Below, in pieces: positions 11,600 through 24,156 of a stretch of 64,000 nucleotides of DNA. The notes under the pieces were generated by a model. That model was given only the letters and a program-made list of their open reading frames with translations. It searched no databases and was not told where the DNA came from. Within the stretch, counting starts at the first letter, position 1. Each line of letters starts with the position of its first letter. The stretch lies in the NCBI GenBank assembly GCA_002189035.1, contig NEEC01000016.1, forward strand, positions 1,635,001 through 1,699,000, read 5' to 3'. The translations under genes and the position numbers were made by a program. Source of the stretch: Utricularia gibba (Eukaryota > Streptophyta > Magnoliopsida > Lamiales > Lentibulariaceae).

Positions 11600-14500
11600 T
11601 TGCATCAAATCAAGTTCTTAATTTCCAATACATCCCTTCACAGTATGATCATTTTTTAGGATCAAGCTTTTCAATAATCCCAATTTGTCTTTGACGTGAT
11701 TGAAGGTTTTTGGATGTAATAGTTTTGTGAGGATATCTGTAAGCTGATGTGTTGATGGCACAAATTTCAGCTTTATCATTATTGTTCTCACATAGCTATT
11801 CACCACATGATATCTGAGTTCTATATGTTTTGATCTTCCATAGAATATAGGATTGTTTCCCATCATAATAGCCGACTTGTTGTCTAGATTTAGGATAATT
11901 AGCTTTTCCAATAGTTGATGAAGTCATTGAAAATTTTCTTCAACTAGGTATTGTGATTAGAAGTGGAAGCAACTGCAATATACTTGGCTCCAACTGTTGA
12001 TTGCACAATAACTGATTGTTTTTTGTTGCTCCATGCAAAGGTCTAAGCATACATGAGTATTCGAACATTGATTTCCTATCTGTTTTATGTGTTTCAAAGT
12101 CATTGACTAAGTACACTTGTAGATAAGGCGTAGTTTCAATCTTGTAGTGTAGTCCAATGTCATGTGTATTGTTGAGATATTTCAAAATTCCTTTTTCTGC
12201 TTCAAGTTTGATGTTTAGCCATACATTGTGACAATTTGTCGATCTTGCAATATCATGCTCTAAGTGCTTATTTGAGTCCATAGAGTGCCTTGTGAAATTT
12301 ATAAACTTTTTTTTTTTGACCTTTGATCATAAAATCCAGTAGTTATTCAGCATACACCTCTTATGATAAATCTCCATTCAAAAGCAAAGATTTCACATTT
12401 AGGTGGTAAACATGCCAATTGTGGCAAGCCAAGAAAGTAAACAAAAGTTTAATGGTATCCATTCTTGTAACAAGGGCAAAGGTATCCTAATAATCAAGTA
12501 CATCCCTTTAAATATATCCCTTAGCAATTAGTATGACTTGAATCAGAAAGTAAACAAAAGTTTATTTACATTTCAATCTACATTTAGCTTGGTTCAGAGC
12601 TTCCATTTTACTCCTGTAGGTCGCTTGCTTTTGTTTCAATCTACTAATGTACAAGTATTGTACTAATTAATAGTATTTAACTCTTGTTCCATTGCCTTTT
12701 GTATTCAAGATTTCTTAGAGCAGCAACGACACTTGTAGGATCAAAATGTGCCATTAAACATTATGCTAATAGAAGTCCATTATGGGTTTGAAGCCTCTCA
12801 CAATTGAATCATTATAATTGCATACGTCTAGTTGAGTTTATGATGTATTTTCACTCTCAATTATCTCTACATTTTCTCTAAAGATTCCTCATTATTTGGG
12901 ACATCTATGTGTCGAAGGTTGTCTGACTTTTGGTTCGGCTATCTTATCTTTTGAATCAATTCTTGTACCCGAGAAATCTTCCAACCCTTCTATCATATTC
13001 ATAGGAAGCGAGTCATCCGAGTATTCAGATACAACATTTCCTTGAATTTCTAGAACATCTTTATCATGCTTATCACTTGATGCTTCTGGGTGAAATTAGA
13101 TGGTTATTTTCATTGAATGAGGATGATAAACCCTTCTTGGTTGCTTGTATAGTGTCATTAGGATCTTTGTTGATTAATTCTGATTCTTTTGCATTTAGTA
13201 TGATACCGAAGATAGTTCCATGACTATATGGGCTTGATTTGTCTTCAAAATCTCTTGAATTTATGTCATTATTATTTCACAGGGTGCTTCATTGATGACA
13301 CGACATACCTCCACATGGGTTGAGGGCATTGAGGTATTGCTTGGAAATACATCAAATATAATTTTTTTGCTCTATTTTCTACGACAGAGGTGTTCAAGTT
13401 CCAAGTGCGTTCGTATGAGAAAACAACATCTCTATTTAGTATCATAATTTTCTTTGCTAAGTCCTAGTTGCGATATGCTTTTGTGGTTTTAGTATAACCA
13501 TGAACACTCCAATTTTGCTCTTCTTGCCCATCTTTTTTTCTCAAAGGTTTGGATATATGTTGAAAACAAATGCACCCAAATACTTTCAAATGGTCAATAA
13601 TAGGTACTCTTCTAGTTCATAGTTTATGAGATGTTTTACAAGTTGTTATTCTTCTTGTGGGTAGGTGATTTAGTTGATAAACTACCATGATAATTGCCTC
13701 TAAATATTAAGTTTCAAAGATAGAGATATCATTAGAAATGCCGCTAAATGATCAACTTCTAATAGTAAAGTCAACTTGCTATTGAACTCTAATAAGTGTT
13801 TTTGTTTAGATTGATATTTAAGCTTCCATTCTTCATAATTAGTCGTGTTTGAACTTGAGTGACAAATCCTTTCAAGATTCCATAAGTACTTTTCTGGCAC
13901 GTAAGATTTCTATTTTTTGCAAATTTGACATGTCATGAGACTTCTGCTCTTTTCTTTTGTTTTGCTTCCAATCATTAGCGTTGAAGATTTGTATCTTCGC
14001 TTGTTGCATTTTTTGGTTTTCAGTGCTCCAAATGTCATTGTTGCAAGACATTTTATGGTTTTGAGTGTAGTTCTATTTCCAAGAGATTTTCCAACAGTTC
14101 ATTGTGAGTGAATCTTGTGAGGTAACCAGAAACAATCAAAGAAGTGATAGTTGAATTATAGGTATATGGTATAGCATTTAATATTATATCCTACAATCTG
14201 TCTTCATCAGGTATTGATTCTAGAAGTCTTAATTTTCAAACTCCACTCTTTAATTCTTCAACAAGAGTCTTAATGGAGGAATAACCATGCTTCCTTGGGT
14301 GGCTTGACTCTTTGAGATTGCCGAGAGCTCTCCATTGATGTGCTATTTGAGTGGCTTGACTCTCTACATTTTCAAGGTAGGTTTTTTTAAATAATAACCA
14401 TGCTTCCTTAGTTGTTTCATAGTCTAGAATAACCTTATATGCTTCTCCAATAATGGCCTCATCAAATATAGCACATACACTACTTTATTGTAGGATTTGT

Positions 14501-14650
14501 GAGTTGATGGTTCGTCAAGTTCTACATTGAAAGATAGTCCCACAAGTCTTAGTGCATTAGATAATTCTTCATTTTCTATTCCCAATCTGAAATTCCTTCG
14601 GATCCTTTCCATCGAAAGAAGGCGGGCCTTAGAGGCTCACAATAGTAGTA
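11600..14650 (-). mobile_element. Degenerate Ty1/copia retrotransposon, minus strand
   Basis: Read on the minus strand, from right to left, the remnants follow copia order. Gag-like sequence lies at 14424-14640 (ERIRRNFRLGIENEE region), integrase C-terminal sequence near 13500-13600 (VFGCICF-like), reverse transcriptase/RNase H linker at 11940-12281 (AEKGILKYLNNTHDIGLHY, DRKSMFEYSCMLR), and RNase H at 11618-11911 (LDNKSAIMMGNNPIFYGRSK, TDILTKLLHPKTF). Multiple stops and frameshifts make it inactive. Direct repeats on both sides mark LTR remnants. Confidence 0.75.
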
Positions 14651-14724
14651 TCCATTCTTCAAGAAACAAATAGAAATAATTGAACCTAAGGATGAAGCGA
14701 GTAAACTCGATTCACAATGAATTC

Positions 14725-16200
14725 ACTAAGAAGAGTTTTGAAACCCTTATTACATACAAAGCGTAAGATTATGAAAGTATGGATATTTTCAAAAGAAATG
14801 TATAAGAAAACGAGGTACATCAACCAAGTCTATCCAAGTATTTTCTACTCGTATTTATGATACTCAACAACACTCCAATGTTCATATGAATGTTAGAGAA
14901 GGTTACCATTGTGCTACACACTTATAGTCTTCAGGGCATGATATTACATCATTTTTATTATAGTTGTGCTATTTTATGTATTCAGGTAAGGGATTATTTT
15001 CGGTAAAAATGTGTTTCGGTCCTTTTTTGCTCTAATTCGAGGGTTGGGCGATTCACTATTTGTTCAAGCCCAAGAACATCAGGCCTATTTGGGCCAAGCC
15101 ATGTATTCTAACTAGTCTATGAAATTGTTTTTAGTACAAGGGCAAACCAATAATTGTAGGTCTGCTTTAGAAGCGAGAAACAAGCAAGATGAACAGAAAT
15201 AAGGGGAGCAAGGAAGTGTAGAAATGATAGCGACCACGGGGCACTTGGCACACCGGAGTGGGAGTGAGTAGAGAGAGAAGGGAGAATATCTCCTTCTAAA
15301 GATATTTTTCAATGAGATATTCTTCAGTTTTTTTGTGTGTTTTCTGATGAAGAGGATGAAGGAAGAAAAGTTCCAACGTGATACTAGAACTAATCTCCAA
15401 AGTCCAAAACCATAAAAACAACCAAACCAACATTAAGGAAGCTCAAAACCAGCAGCTTGAGAACAAGATGCAAGACCATGAGAAGAATTAGAGCATTGCA
15501 TAAACTTTATTTTATTTTTAAAAAACTTATTTCTTCATTTCACCTTATGAACTTGCATATTTTCTATTTATGTTGCCAGTCTGAATGTTGAACTTGTTTG
15601 AATGACCTCATCAACTAAACATGTAGCTTCATCATTTTCGTTACTGTTTTCATAAACTAGCTTAGGACTCAAAAACCTGAAGATGCACTTTAATCAGTTC
15701 ATGCATAGATTAATGTTCAGATCAAATGCCATGATCGCTGTTTATTGCTCGAAAATTCCATTTTACATGTTCTGTTTTCTACTTTTCATTTCAAAGTAGT
15801 TAAAAGTATTTTATCAATTTTAGTTAACTCCACTTCCGAACAAACCTCATGTTTAATTCAGCTTACAGATTGGACTAATAACTACAAATCATGTATTCTC
15901 TCTGGATCAATTTGGACTTATTACTATTATATTAATTTCTTTTTAAATGAAATGCAATTTATTTATTCAATTTACAAATTACTTTTGATAAGAAAAACTC
16001 TTAGGCTTGTGATACCTATAAAATTTTCATTCCATCAAAGCAATACAATCCTTTTGTTCAAGTTCAAATCAAACTCGTATGTGATTTAAGAGTTTCGATG
16101 GGCCTTGTTTCTTGGCCCATTGATCCAGCCCCCAATCTCAGCATTTCCTTTCCTAATTGCTGCATAGTATTTGCTTGATATAAGATGGATTTTCTCATCA
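14725..16200 (-). repeat. Right LTR-like flank, split by a ~1.1-kb insertion
   Basis: Positions 14725-14925 match 10985-11170 and positions 16040-16200 match 11190-11335, in the same order. In the left copy the two parts are only about 20 bases apart. In the right copy about 1.1 kb (roughly 14930-16035) lies between them. The inserted stretch has no coding sequence I can identify. Its part around 15120-15360 resembles transcribed LTR leader sequence in composition. Confidence 0.5.
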
Positions 16201-16271
16201 ATAGTTATTGATAGAAAAGACCTCCAAAGGAGGAGGAATGCAATCATTATCTCCGGCTCAAAAAGAGGCAT

Positions 16272-16770
16272 ATGCCCGCTTTTGATGGGGAATGCAATAC
16301 AAGGCCAACAATTTGGATTATGGAATTAAAGAAAAATATGAGGATTCATAATACACTCGTCGAGCAAAAGGGTAAGGTGGCAATGGATTTCTTGGTTGGG
16401 GATGCTGCCCAATGGTGGGGAGGTATGGAGCTGATTATCAAGGTAGTAGGATGGGAAGAATTTCGGAAATAGTTTCTCGGTTATTACTACCCAATGGTGA
16501 AACTCACACAAAAGGTGGTAGAGTTAGAGGGCATCCGACAAAGCAATGGCAAAGCAGGATATGATTTCTACATGTGTTTCCAAGGGCTGGTCAGGTTCAA
16601 ATTGGGGCTTATTGACAGCGGACACCTATTGGTATAAAAGTTCCATTAGGCCATGTTGCCGCAAATATGAGAATGCTTGATCTCGGTGGCAGCCAAAGTG
16701 ATAGAAGAGTTGTTACGAGCAGCCTTGGTAGTGGAGATAGAGGCGGCTGCTTTGGAAGGTAGGAAGGAAT
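16272..16770 (+). mobile_element. Gypsy-type gag fragment
   Basis: The first 66 codons read PAFDGECNTRPTIWIMELKK, then AMDFLVGDAAQWWGG and WEEFRK. This matches the retrotransposon gag pattern of FDG, then ExAxxWW, then WxxFxxxF. After a stop, the same frame continues with YDFYMCFQGLVRF and LISVAAKVIEELLR. Only the N-terminal gag region is left. No protease or reverse transcriptase follows. Confidence 0.65.
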
Positions 16771-16899
16771 AAAAGAATAGCTATGGGTGAAAGAAAAAAT
16801 GAGTTAGTGACTGTGATGTGGAAGGAGGCATGAAGGGGATTGCTACATTGAGGCTTCAATTTTATAGAGAAAGGGCCCATTGCATAGAATTTCCCCATT

Positions 16900-19300
16900 G
16901 GAGTGATAGAAGTGGTGAGACCATTGATTGGCTATGGTGGAGGATAGATTTAACACCACGATCAGGCCGATGCCAAGCAGGACAAAAAGGCGATCATAAG
17001 TCTAATCCAACTTCTTTGAACTAACGTCCTAATTTATTTAACTGCAGTGCAACCCATTCATTTATTTCTCCAGCACACTCCTAGGTGCATTCTTCCACCA
17101 CATACACATGGCGGTGCTCCATGAGAATCCACCGCACACACTTTCTCCTTTGGTGTTTCCCAAATCTCCTTTCCATTTCTCAGTAGACATTCTTTTCATG
17201 CTAATCACATCTTAGATACAATGTTCCACATACACTATCATGGGTGCGGGCACTAACTCAACTAATCTTGAGGTGAATATCACAAAGACTAGATCACAAA
17301 TGCTGGGTAGTAATGCTTGGTGGAACTTCCAGACTTGCAACATCTCATTGCTAGCCACCCTTGACTGAATTATGGGATAACTTCTGAAATCAGGTGTGAA
17401 ATTCCCACATAGTCTCACCCATTTTTTGCATAATGGTTTCGAACTTCCCTGTCCATATTGAGGTAGTAGCATTTGAAGAACTTGGATTGAAAGCTTTCTC
17501 ATGTTACCCTCTCATCATAGTCCTTGTGATTGCCTTCCCATCATCGCATGACTTCCCCTACTAAGAAATGGGGTGCGGCGTAGCTTGCACAGTTAGTTTT
17601 CTGCGTTGTTTGCATTGCCTCCCCCATACGAGGGCATTCGAATCTTCTCGAAGCTTGCATGGTGTATGTGGATACAATTCTTGTGTGGTTATAGCAGCCA
17701 TTCGTGTTTGAGTTTTTCACCGATTGCTATTCTTCTTCCTCACGGTTACACGTATGAAACGCTTGTCTAGCAAACCTCATGCTCCTGCTTCCTACACTCA
17801 CATTAGTTAGATCGGTTTCATCTTCTAAGTTACCTCATTCCTAGAGTAGGTGATATAAGTCATGATCAGTTATGCTAAATGAAGATTATTTATAAATCTC
17901 CAAGTTTTATACAAAATAAATATTTATTTTAAATCCAAATTATCACAAACAATCTATCAAATGCGTCAATAATTTATAGAAAACTATCAAATACGTCCAA
18001 GAAAAAGGTTTATTTAAATTTGTATTCTTACTCTCATTCATTTCATTACACTTGTAAAGTATTATATAAAAATGATTATTTTACATAAATCTCATCCTAC
18101 TTCCATTAATGAGGCGTTGCTCTAATTTAATCCATAACTTAATATGCAATTAATGAATTTAAAGGGTGGATTAGAGTAGAGTAGGCCATCAAAAGGAAAG
18201 TAAATGGGCATTAAATAAAGCTGGTTGGATGATTTAGAATATTTATCCAATATTTCTTCATTTAACATGAAATTTAATGTTCAATCCAAATTTCAACTAT
18301 GAATCTACCGCATAAATTAAATTAATTGTGTACTATATACAATATCTAAAAAATCATAATTGAATCGCTTTAGATCACAAACTTAAGGCATGTTCTGTAA
18401 TTTTAAGTTTTATTTTAAATTATATATAATATAATCAATTTTTAAATTACGTTAATAGAATCAATTTGAAATTGTAAAATGGTTTTTATAAAATATATAT
18501 TTTAAAGTTTAATATATTTTTATTATTGTATAATTTAATGTAATGCTATAAATGTACTTTTAGAATATATAAAAAATGAATAGTATAAAATTTTTAAAAA
18601 TATATTATTTAATCATTAAATGGAAATTAATAAAATTTAATAATTTATGAAGTTAATAACAAAATTTAAATTTTTAATTTTATTATAAAACGATTAAAAT
18701 TAGAATTTTCAACAATTAAATAGAATTATTTAAAAAAATTATGAAAACAGAAAAAACTCTTATCATGATAAAAGTTAAATTAAACTTAAGCTCTTCTTTT
18801 AAACTAGAGAAAAAAAAGGAATCATATTGAATCACGATTCAATCCATTTTTAATGATTTTTTTTAAAAAAATTATTATTATTTTTTAAAAAAGTAACAGT
18901 TCATTCATGGTTTTAATTGCGGTTGAATTGCTTAAAAAACCCTATATAATTAATCATTGTACAATAAATTGTTTATTAATAATTTTGTTTATTAATTGAT
19001 TGTCAATGTTAAAAGCGTGTGCTCACATGAAATGCAGTTATCAGTCCTTGTTTAGTGAATAACTAACGGTCCCCAAACCCTAATTAAAACTGGTAATCGA
19101 CCTTCCGGTGGTCACATGAAGGCAGTTTTCAGGCTCCACTGACTCACTGCCTTATGATGATGTTGTAGTGATAATGAATTTTGATTTTCTTTATATAAAA
19201 AAATGATCTGCTGGGCAAATTACATTCTGTTGGTCCACTCCATAATGCAGAGTGTGGAAAGTGACTGAGGCTTTCGCCATTTATGGTTTCGAAAATGTTG
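16900..19300. other. Spacer, increasingly AT-rich toward the pectin acetylesterase gene
   Basis: Positions 16900-17880 have moderate GC and several short open frames, none of which I recognise. From about 17880 to 19000 the sequence is strongly AT-rich with long A/T runs and no coding potential. A run near 18385-18800 has weakly complementary ends (GGCATGTTCTGTAATTTTAA and AAGCTCTTCTTTTAAAC) and could hold a decayed MITE. The last ~300 bases are presumably promoter of the gene at 19378; I could not pick a convincing TATA box beyond TTTATATAAAA near 19190. Confidence 0.35.
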
Positions 19301-19377
19301 TCCCTTTATAAATGGGTGAATGGTGATTGCCCCATCTCAAATGGGGAAGTGCTTCTTATGACTGGAGCAGCGGCAAG

Positions 19378-21494
19378 ATGGCTGGAGGTGGACGAGCGTG
19401 GCTGCACACTTTGGGTTTCATGCTTCTGGCGGTGACGGCTGGGAGCCTCTCAGTTGAGATCACATACGTTCAGAGTGGCATAGCGAAGGGAGCTGGTGAG
19501 AGCTTTACTCCCGCTGGGAAAGTTTGTGGAAAGTAACATGCTTCCCTGTGCTTTGCAGTCTGCTTGGATGGCAGTCCGCCGGCGTACCATCTGGACTGGG
19601 GGTTCGGATCCGGGGCGACTAGCTGGTTGGTTCATCTCGAGGTTGGTGTCTCTTGATGACAGAAGAAGATGATGAAATGGATAGGGACACGTAAGTTCAT
19701 GTAATAGGATGTTTGTTTGATAATGCAATCAGGGAGGGGGTTGGTGCAACAATGCTACGACGTGCTTAGCTCGACTGGGGACACGATTAGGTTCGTCGCA
19801 CCAGATGGCTAAACAGCTTGATTTTTCTGGGATTTTCAGCAACCAGTTGGTGCTGAATCCTGGTAAGATTGCAGTCTTTCCATCTCATCTTTGGTTCGTC
19901 GCCGTGACTCGATGATATTCGAAGCAGATTTCTATAACTGGAATAGGGTCATGGTAAGATACTGTGATGGGGCATCCTTCACAGGAGATATCGAAGCCGT
20001 TGATCCAGTAAGCGTTTACTGCATGAGTTAGCCAGTAGTGTGGTAAATGCAAATGCATCTGATGTTCTGTGTTTTGATCAGGCAACCAAACTGTACTACA
20101 GAGGGGCTAGGGTCTTCAGTGCGGTGATGGAGGACTTGATGGAAAAAGGAATGAAGAATGCAAAAAACGTTTGATTTTTTCCTCTGTTCTTGTGCTGATC
20201 CCTTCATCCAAATGGTAACAGAAACCATGGAATTGTGTTCATTCTTGGTTCATGCAGGCCATTCTTTCCGGATGTTCAGCTGGTGGATTGGCGTCTATTC
20301 TTCACTGTGATAACTTCAGGGCTCTTCTTCCTTCAAGCACCAAAGTGAAATGCTTAGCAGACGCTGGTTTTTTCATTGATGCGTAAGCTTCATGTGTTCA
20401 CAGCGCGGCTCTTTCTCCTTCAGTTTTCACCTCAGCTGGATCCCTCCCTGTGTTTAACCCCCGCAGAAAAGATGTTTCTGGAGCTCCGCATATAAGGAAC
20501 TTCTACAATGATGTTGTCGCAACACATGTGAGGAACCAATAATATTTCCTGATTTTATACCTCCATTTCGAAATGAAGAACAGAACAGCTACTCTGTTAA
20601 TCGTTCTAAGTTTCTCTGGTTTTGGCACTGCAGGGATCAGCTAAGACCTTGCCAAGATGGTGCACATCTAGGATGAAACCAGGCCTTGTAAGAGAACGCT
20701 GACTTATTCGATCACATTATGTCTTGTAATTTTTACTTCTTGGTGCAGTGTTTCTTCCCCAAAATGTGGCAAGAGGAATCAAAACACCTCTTTTCATTGT
20801 AAATGCTGCCTACGACACCTGGCAGGTCAGCACAGGATATCTGATCAGATGCTGAAGTATCATAATTTAGCACATAGACAAGCAGAAACCTTGACACCTG
20901 ACAAAGCATCCTTTCCATTTTGCTTGTGCAGATCAAGAATATTCTGGCCCCGGGTGTGTCTGACCCTCACGGTCTCTGGCACGACTGCAAGACTGACATA
21001 ACAAAGTGCTCCGACAGGGAGCTTCAGACCATGCAAGGTTGGCAATTCTTCCCACATTGTGGTAGTTAGGTACAATGGCGAAGTGGTTGGAACATCCACC
21101 TCCATAGAATCATGATTTGCGTGATGCTGCTTCAGGATTCAGGCTGCAGTTTCTTAAAACACTGAATGGATCAGGCGCCTTGAGACCAAGAGGATACTTC
21201 ATCAACTCTTGCTATGCTCACTGCCAGACAGAAATGCAAGAAACCTGGTACAGAAGTGATTCCCCTGTATTAAATGGCAAGGTAACTGCTCAAATATTTG
21301 TTGGATAACTTGCCTCAAGAGCGCTGTATGCATACATATCTCAACATCTTGCTTTGTAGCAGAAAATAGCAGAAGCTGTTGGGGACTGGTTTCATGACAG
21401 AAGACCATTTCAGGAGACTGACTGTGAATATCCATGTGACAATACATGCCACAACCTTATTTTTGATTCACAAGACGATCCCTTTATTCCATGA
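19378..21494 (+). CDS. Pectin acetylesterase (CE13/Notum family), 12 exons, 1-base lesion in exon 9
   Basis: Predicted secreted carbohydrate esterase that removes acetyl groups from cell-wall pectin. Exons read by eye: 19378-19495, 19559-19641, 19733-19862, 19928-20007, 20082-20168, 20258-20382, 20467-20527, 20634-20687, 20749-20825, 20932-21037, 21136-21281, 21363-21494. All introns are GT-AG. The product would be about 399 residues, normal for the family. It has an N-terminal hydrophobic signal (residues ~8-25), the [18 protein letters not shown] block, HLEGGGWC, the nucleophile motif LSGCSAGG (Ser ~173), NAAYDTWQ and [12 protein letters not shown]. The usual CDGGS reads CDGAS. Exon 9 is 77 bases where frame needs 78: it has CCCC where five C are expected for CFFPQNV, so the frame breaks near 20757. 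This is either a recent pseudogene or a sequencing error in a homopolymer, since every other exon and splice site is intact. Confidence 0.85.
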
Positions 21495-22270
21495 ACAAGA
21501 ATAAATTAGAGTATGGATTATTCATCCAGGATTCACAATTGAGTTGGGAACAGTGCACCTGTTGCTTCTTAGAGCCATGTGTGCAGATGCTTGGCACAAT
21601 ATCATCGAATTTTCCATTGTTTTTCATCAGCTGGAACTCAACATTCCCAATTCCTGCAGTCTGCATTTCACACCAAATGTGATTTCTTCAACAGAATCAC
21701 ATGTCTATTCCACCCAACGGTGCACCCAATTGTCAAAATTGCATCACATAAACACCTTCTGCAAAACAATTTCTGAAGAAACATTATAGTGTTGTTCGTT
21801 TCACACATTTAAACTTTATAATTATACGTTCTCTTTTTTAAAAAATTTATTTTATATAAAATTAATAAAATCTTTTTATTTAATCATATCTTCTTTTACA
21901 TTCGTAACAAATATCAGATATCGTAACTAGATTATTGATCCAATATTATTTCTCTTTTATATACTTAGTATTCTAATTGAGTATCGCTTCTTTTCACCAT
22001 TAATATGAGTCGGATTTAGTTCTAATATCAAATATCACGATATATTCTTTTTTTTCATGATATTATCTTCCTCGTACACTCAATTTTCATAGTTTTATAT
22101 TTTTTATTTTCAAAAAAAATAAATTATACAAAATTAATAAAATATTTATATTTAAGTACATATTATCTTCGTTCATAATTAATGTAAGATATCATAACCA
22201 ACTCCTTTGTCAAACAGGAAATGGTCAAACAAAAAAACGGTGAATTTACAGTACAACCATTGCATTTTCA
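21495..22270. other. AT-rich intergenic region between PAE and CLPP4
   Basis: It holds the 3' UTR of the pectin acetylesterase, then AT-rich sequence. A stretch at about 21840-21950 recurs in diverged form at 22105-22205 (shared AAAATTAATAAAAT and GATATC.TAAC landmarks), a local direct duplication. No gene was seen. Confidence 0.4.
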
Positions 22271-22345
22271 CATAATTCCAGGGAGTTGATTTCCGAAGAG
22301 TAGTACTCTTCATCTATCACGAAGATCAACTTCCTGGAATTATGA
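22270..22345. repeat. Short inverted repeat upstream of CLPP4
   Basis: The arms CATAATTCCAGGGAGTTGAT (from 22271) and its near-complement ending at 22344 can pair over about 25 bases with one mismatch and two G-T pairs. They enclose a 24-base loop that itself contains the near-palindrome AGAGTAGTACTCT. It lies about 160 bases before the CLPP4 start codon, so it is either in the promoter or a tiny hairpin transposon relic. Function unknown. Confidence 0.7.
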
Positions 22346-22504
22346 GACAACCAATCACCAACAAAGGCTTCAGATTTGTTTTTCCGTGTATATAGTTGGG
22401 CTTTTGAGAGTACAAATCGTCATCAGCTTGAATAAAAGCCCAATTCTTCATGGGCTCTATATTAGATCCCGATCCAGCAAGTTTCAGATAGAGCTCGGTT
22501 GCCG

Positions 22505-23521
22505 ATGGGTGCTCTCGCTGTCCCTACGCCGCTCGCCCGCCCTTTCCTCCGGCGAGATCTGCCGCGATACTCTTCCGTCGTTATTCCTACTGAAAGACCT
22601 CTCTTTCGACCAATAAACTGCTCGCTTGTTTCGTCTGCGCAGCAAACTCTCTCCTCCTACTCCCTGCCCAACCTGCAAGGCCTATTTGCATCCGTGCCGC
22701 AGACTCCGGCTACAGCCATGAGAGGCGCGGAAGCTGATGCCATGGGGTTGCTGCTCAAGGAGAGAATTGTGTTCTTAGGGAACAACATTGATGATTTCGT
22801 TGCGGACGCGATTATAAGCCAGTTACTTCTGTTGGATGCGCAGGATTCGACTAAGGACATTCGTCTCTTTATCAATTCTCCCGGTGGCTCGCTCAGGTTT
22901 ATTCGCCTCTTTTTGAATTGACAGTATTCTGAATTCGTTTAGTGATTCACAGAATTGCCATTTGCGTTCTTGAGTTTTTCATTCATGAACTACGTTTCGA
23001 ATTTCTCATTCTGGTTCTCCCTTTGAACAATCAGTGCGACAATGGCGATATTCGATGTTGTTCGGTTAGTAAGAGCTGATGTTTCCACAATTGCTCTTGG
23101 CCTTGCTGCGTCTACTGCCTCTATCATTCTTGGTGGTGGTACAAAAGGCAAGCGTCTAGCTATGCCCAACACCCGGATCATGATCCATCAACCTCTAGGC
23201 GGTGCCAGTGGGCAAGCCATTGATGTGGAAATTCAAGCCCGGGAAGTGATGCATAACAAGAAAAATGTGACCAAGATCATATCTGAGTTCACTGGTAGAA
23301 CTTACGAACAAGTTGAGAAAGACATAGACAGAGATCGCTACATGTCTCCTATGGAAGCAGTAGAGTATGGGCTTATTGATGCAGTGATTGATAGAGATAG
23401 CATTATCGCACTTGCCCCAGTTCCGGACAGGGTTAAGTCCTCTAGATTTAACTATGAAGAGATCAGCAAAGATCCCAGAAAGTTCTTGACCCCTGATATC
23501 CCTGATGATGAGATATATTAG
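22505..23521 (+). CDS. CLPP4: Plastid Clp protease proteolytic subunit 4 (CLPP4)
   Basis: Nuclear gene for a catalytic subunit of the stromal ATP-dependent Clp protease core, which degrades unfolded and regulatory proteins with ClpC chaperones. Two exons, 22505-22896 and 23035-23521, with a GT-AG intron that splits a Ser codon, give 292 residues, the length I know for Arabidopsis CLPP4. The start is the ATG that opens [14 protein letters not shown], a Ser/Arg-rich plastid transit peptide (about residues 1-60). The mature fold shows [29 protein letters not shown] with the nucleophile Ser157, [14 protein letters not shown] with His182, and [10 protein letters not shown] with Asp231. The C-terminal [12 protein letters not shown] ending is typical of CLPP4 and separates it from CLPP3, CLPP5 and CLPP6. 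No lesion. The gene is convergent with the eS30 gene. Confidence 0.95.
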
Positions 23522-23838
23522 CTCATTTGCTGCTGGTAAAGGCACATTTGTCTTCCTTTTTGTAAATCTGATTTCCCTGATCTCACTTGCATTATTTCGT
23601 TATCATTTCAGAGATTTCATCATCTCCATGAGGCTGCTTGAGCATGAAACGCATCCATAGTTGTCAAGATCCCAAATTTCAGTTGCCGCAGTTACATAAA
23701 CTGATGGTAGACTTGTTGATTGTAGTAAAGATTGGTGATTTTTTTTACCAAGGTTGTGTTTTTGCACGCATTTATCCATAATTGAATATGAAATACAATA
23801 AAAACGGTAAGAGATCGTAAAGCCAGAGAGCCTCCCAC

Positions 23839-24156
23839 TTATTCATCATCACCACCCCTTTTATGCTTCTGCTCTTGATCGAATGCCAGCAACAATCTCA
23901 GGTCTCTGGTGCTGTAGGAGTATTCTTTACTACAGTCGCACTTCACCCTGTCGACTTCCCACGGGATGACTTCGCGTATTGTCATGAATCCAGATACAGA
24001 AAACACTAAGGATGCTGAAATGATAATAGAGCAGCTAAATTGTGAGGAAGAGCCGAAGGCAAGATCTGAAATGGGGCCTGGATCAAAAGGGAATAAGCTG
24101 CTGTAGCCATCAGTCCAACAAAATCCTCCTGTGCAACACAATTTTTGGTTGATCAC
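23839..24156 (-). CDS. Unrecognised small open frame with one hydrophobic segment
   Basis: A 105-codon open frame lies on the minus strand between the eS30 stop and the CLPP4 3' end. Its middle contains a ~20-residue hydrophobic stretch that could span a membrane, and it ends in a charged tail (KHKRGGDDE). I do not recognise a family. A GTGCAACACAA-type stretch near its start could hide an acceptor site, so it may be part of a spliced gene, an extended eS30 3' UTR, or chance. Nothing in the surrounding sequence decides between these. Confidence 0.2.
   Translation of the reverse strand: MINQKLCCTGGFCWTDGYSSLFPFDPGPISDLAFGSSSQFSCSIIISASLVFSVSGFMTIREVIPWEVDRVKCDCSKEYSYSTRDLRLLLAFDQEQKHKRGGDDE

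Noticed and set aside
17212-17502. A 96-codon minus-strand frame as a host gene
   Set aside because: No recognisable motif, repeat-rich setting, and no splice context that extends it.
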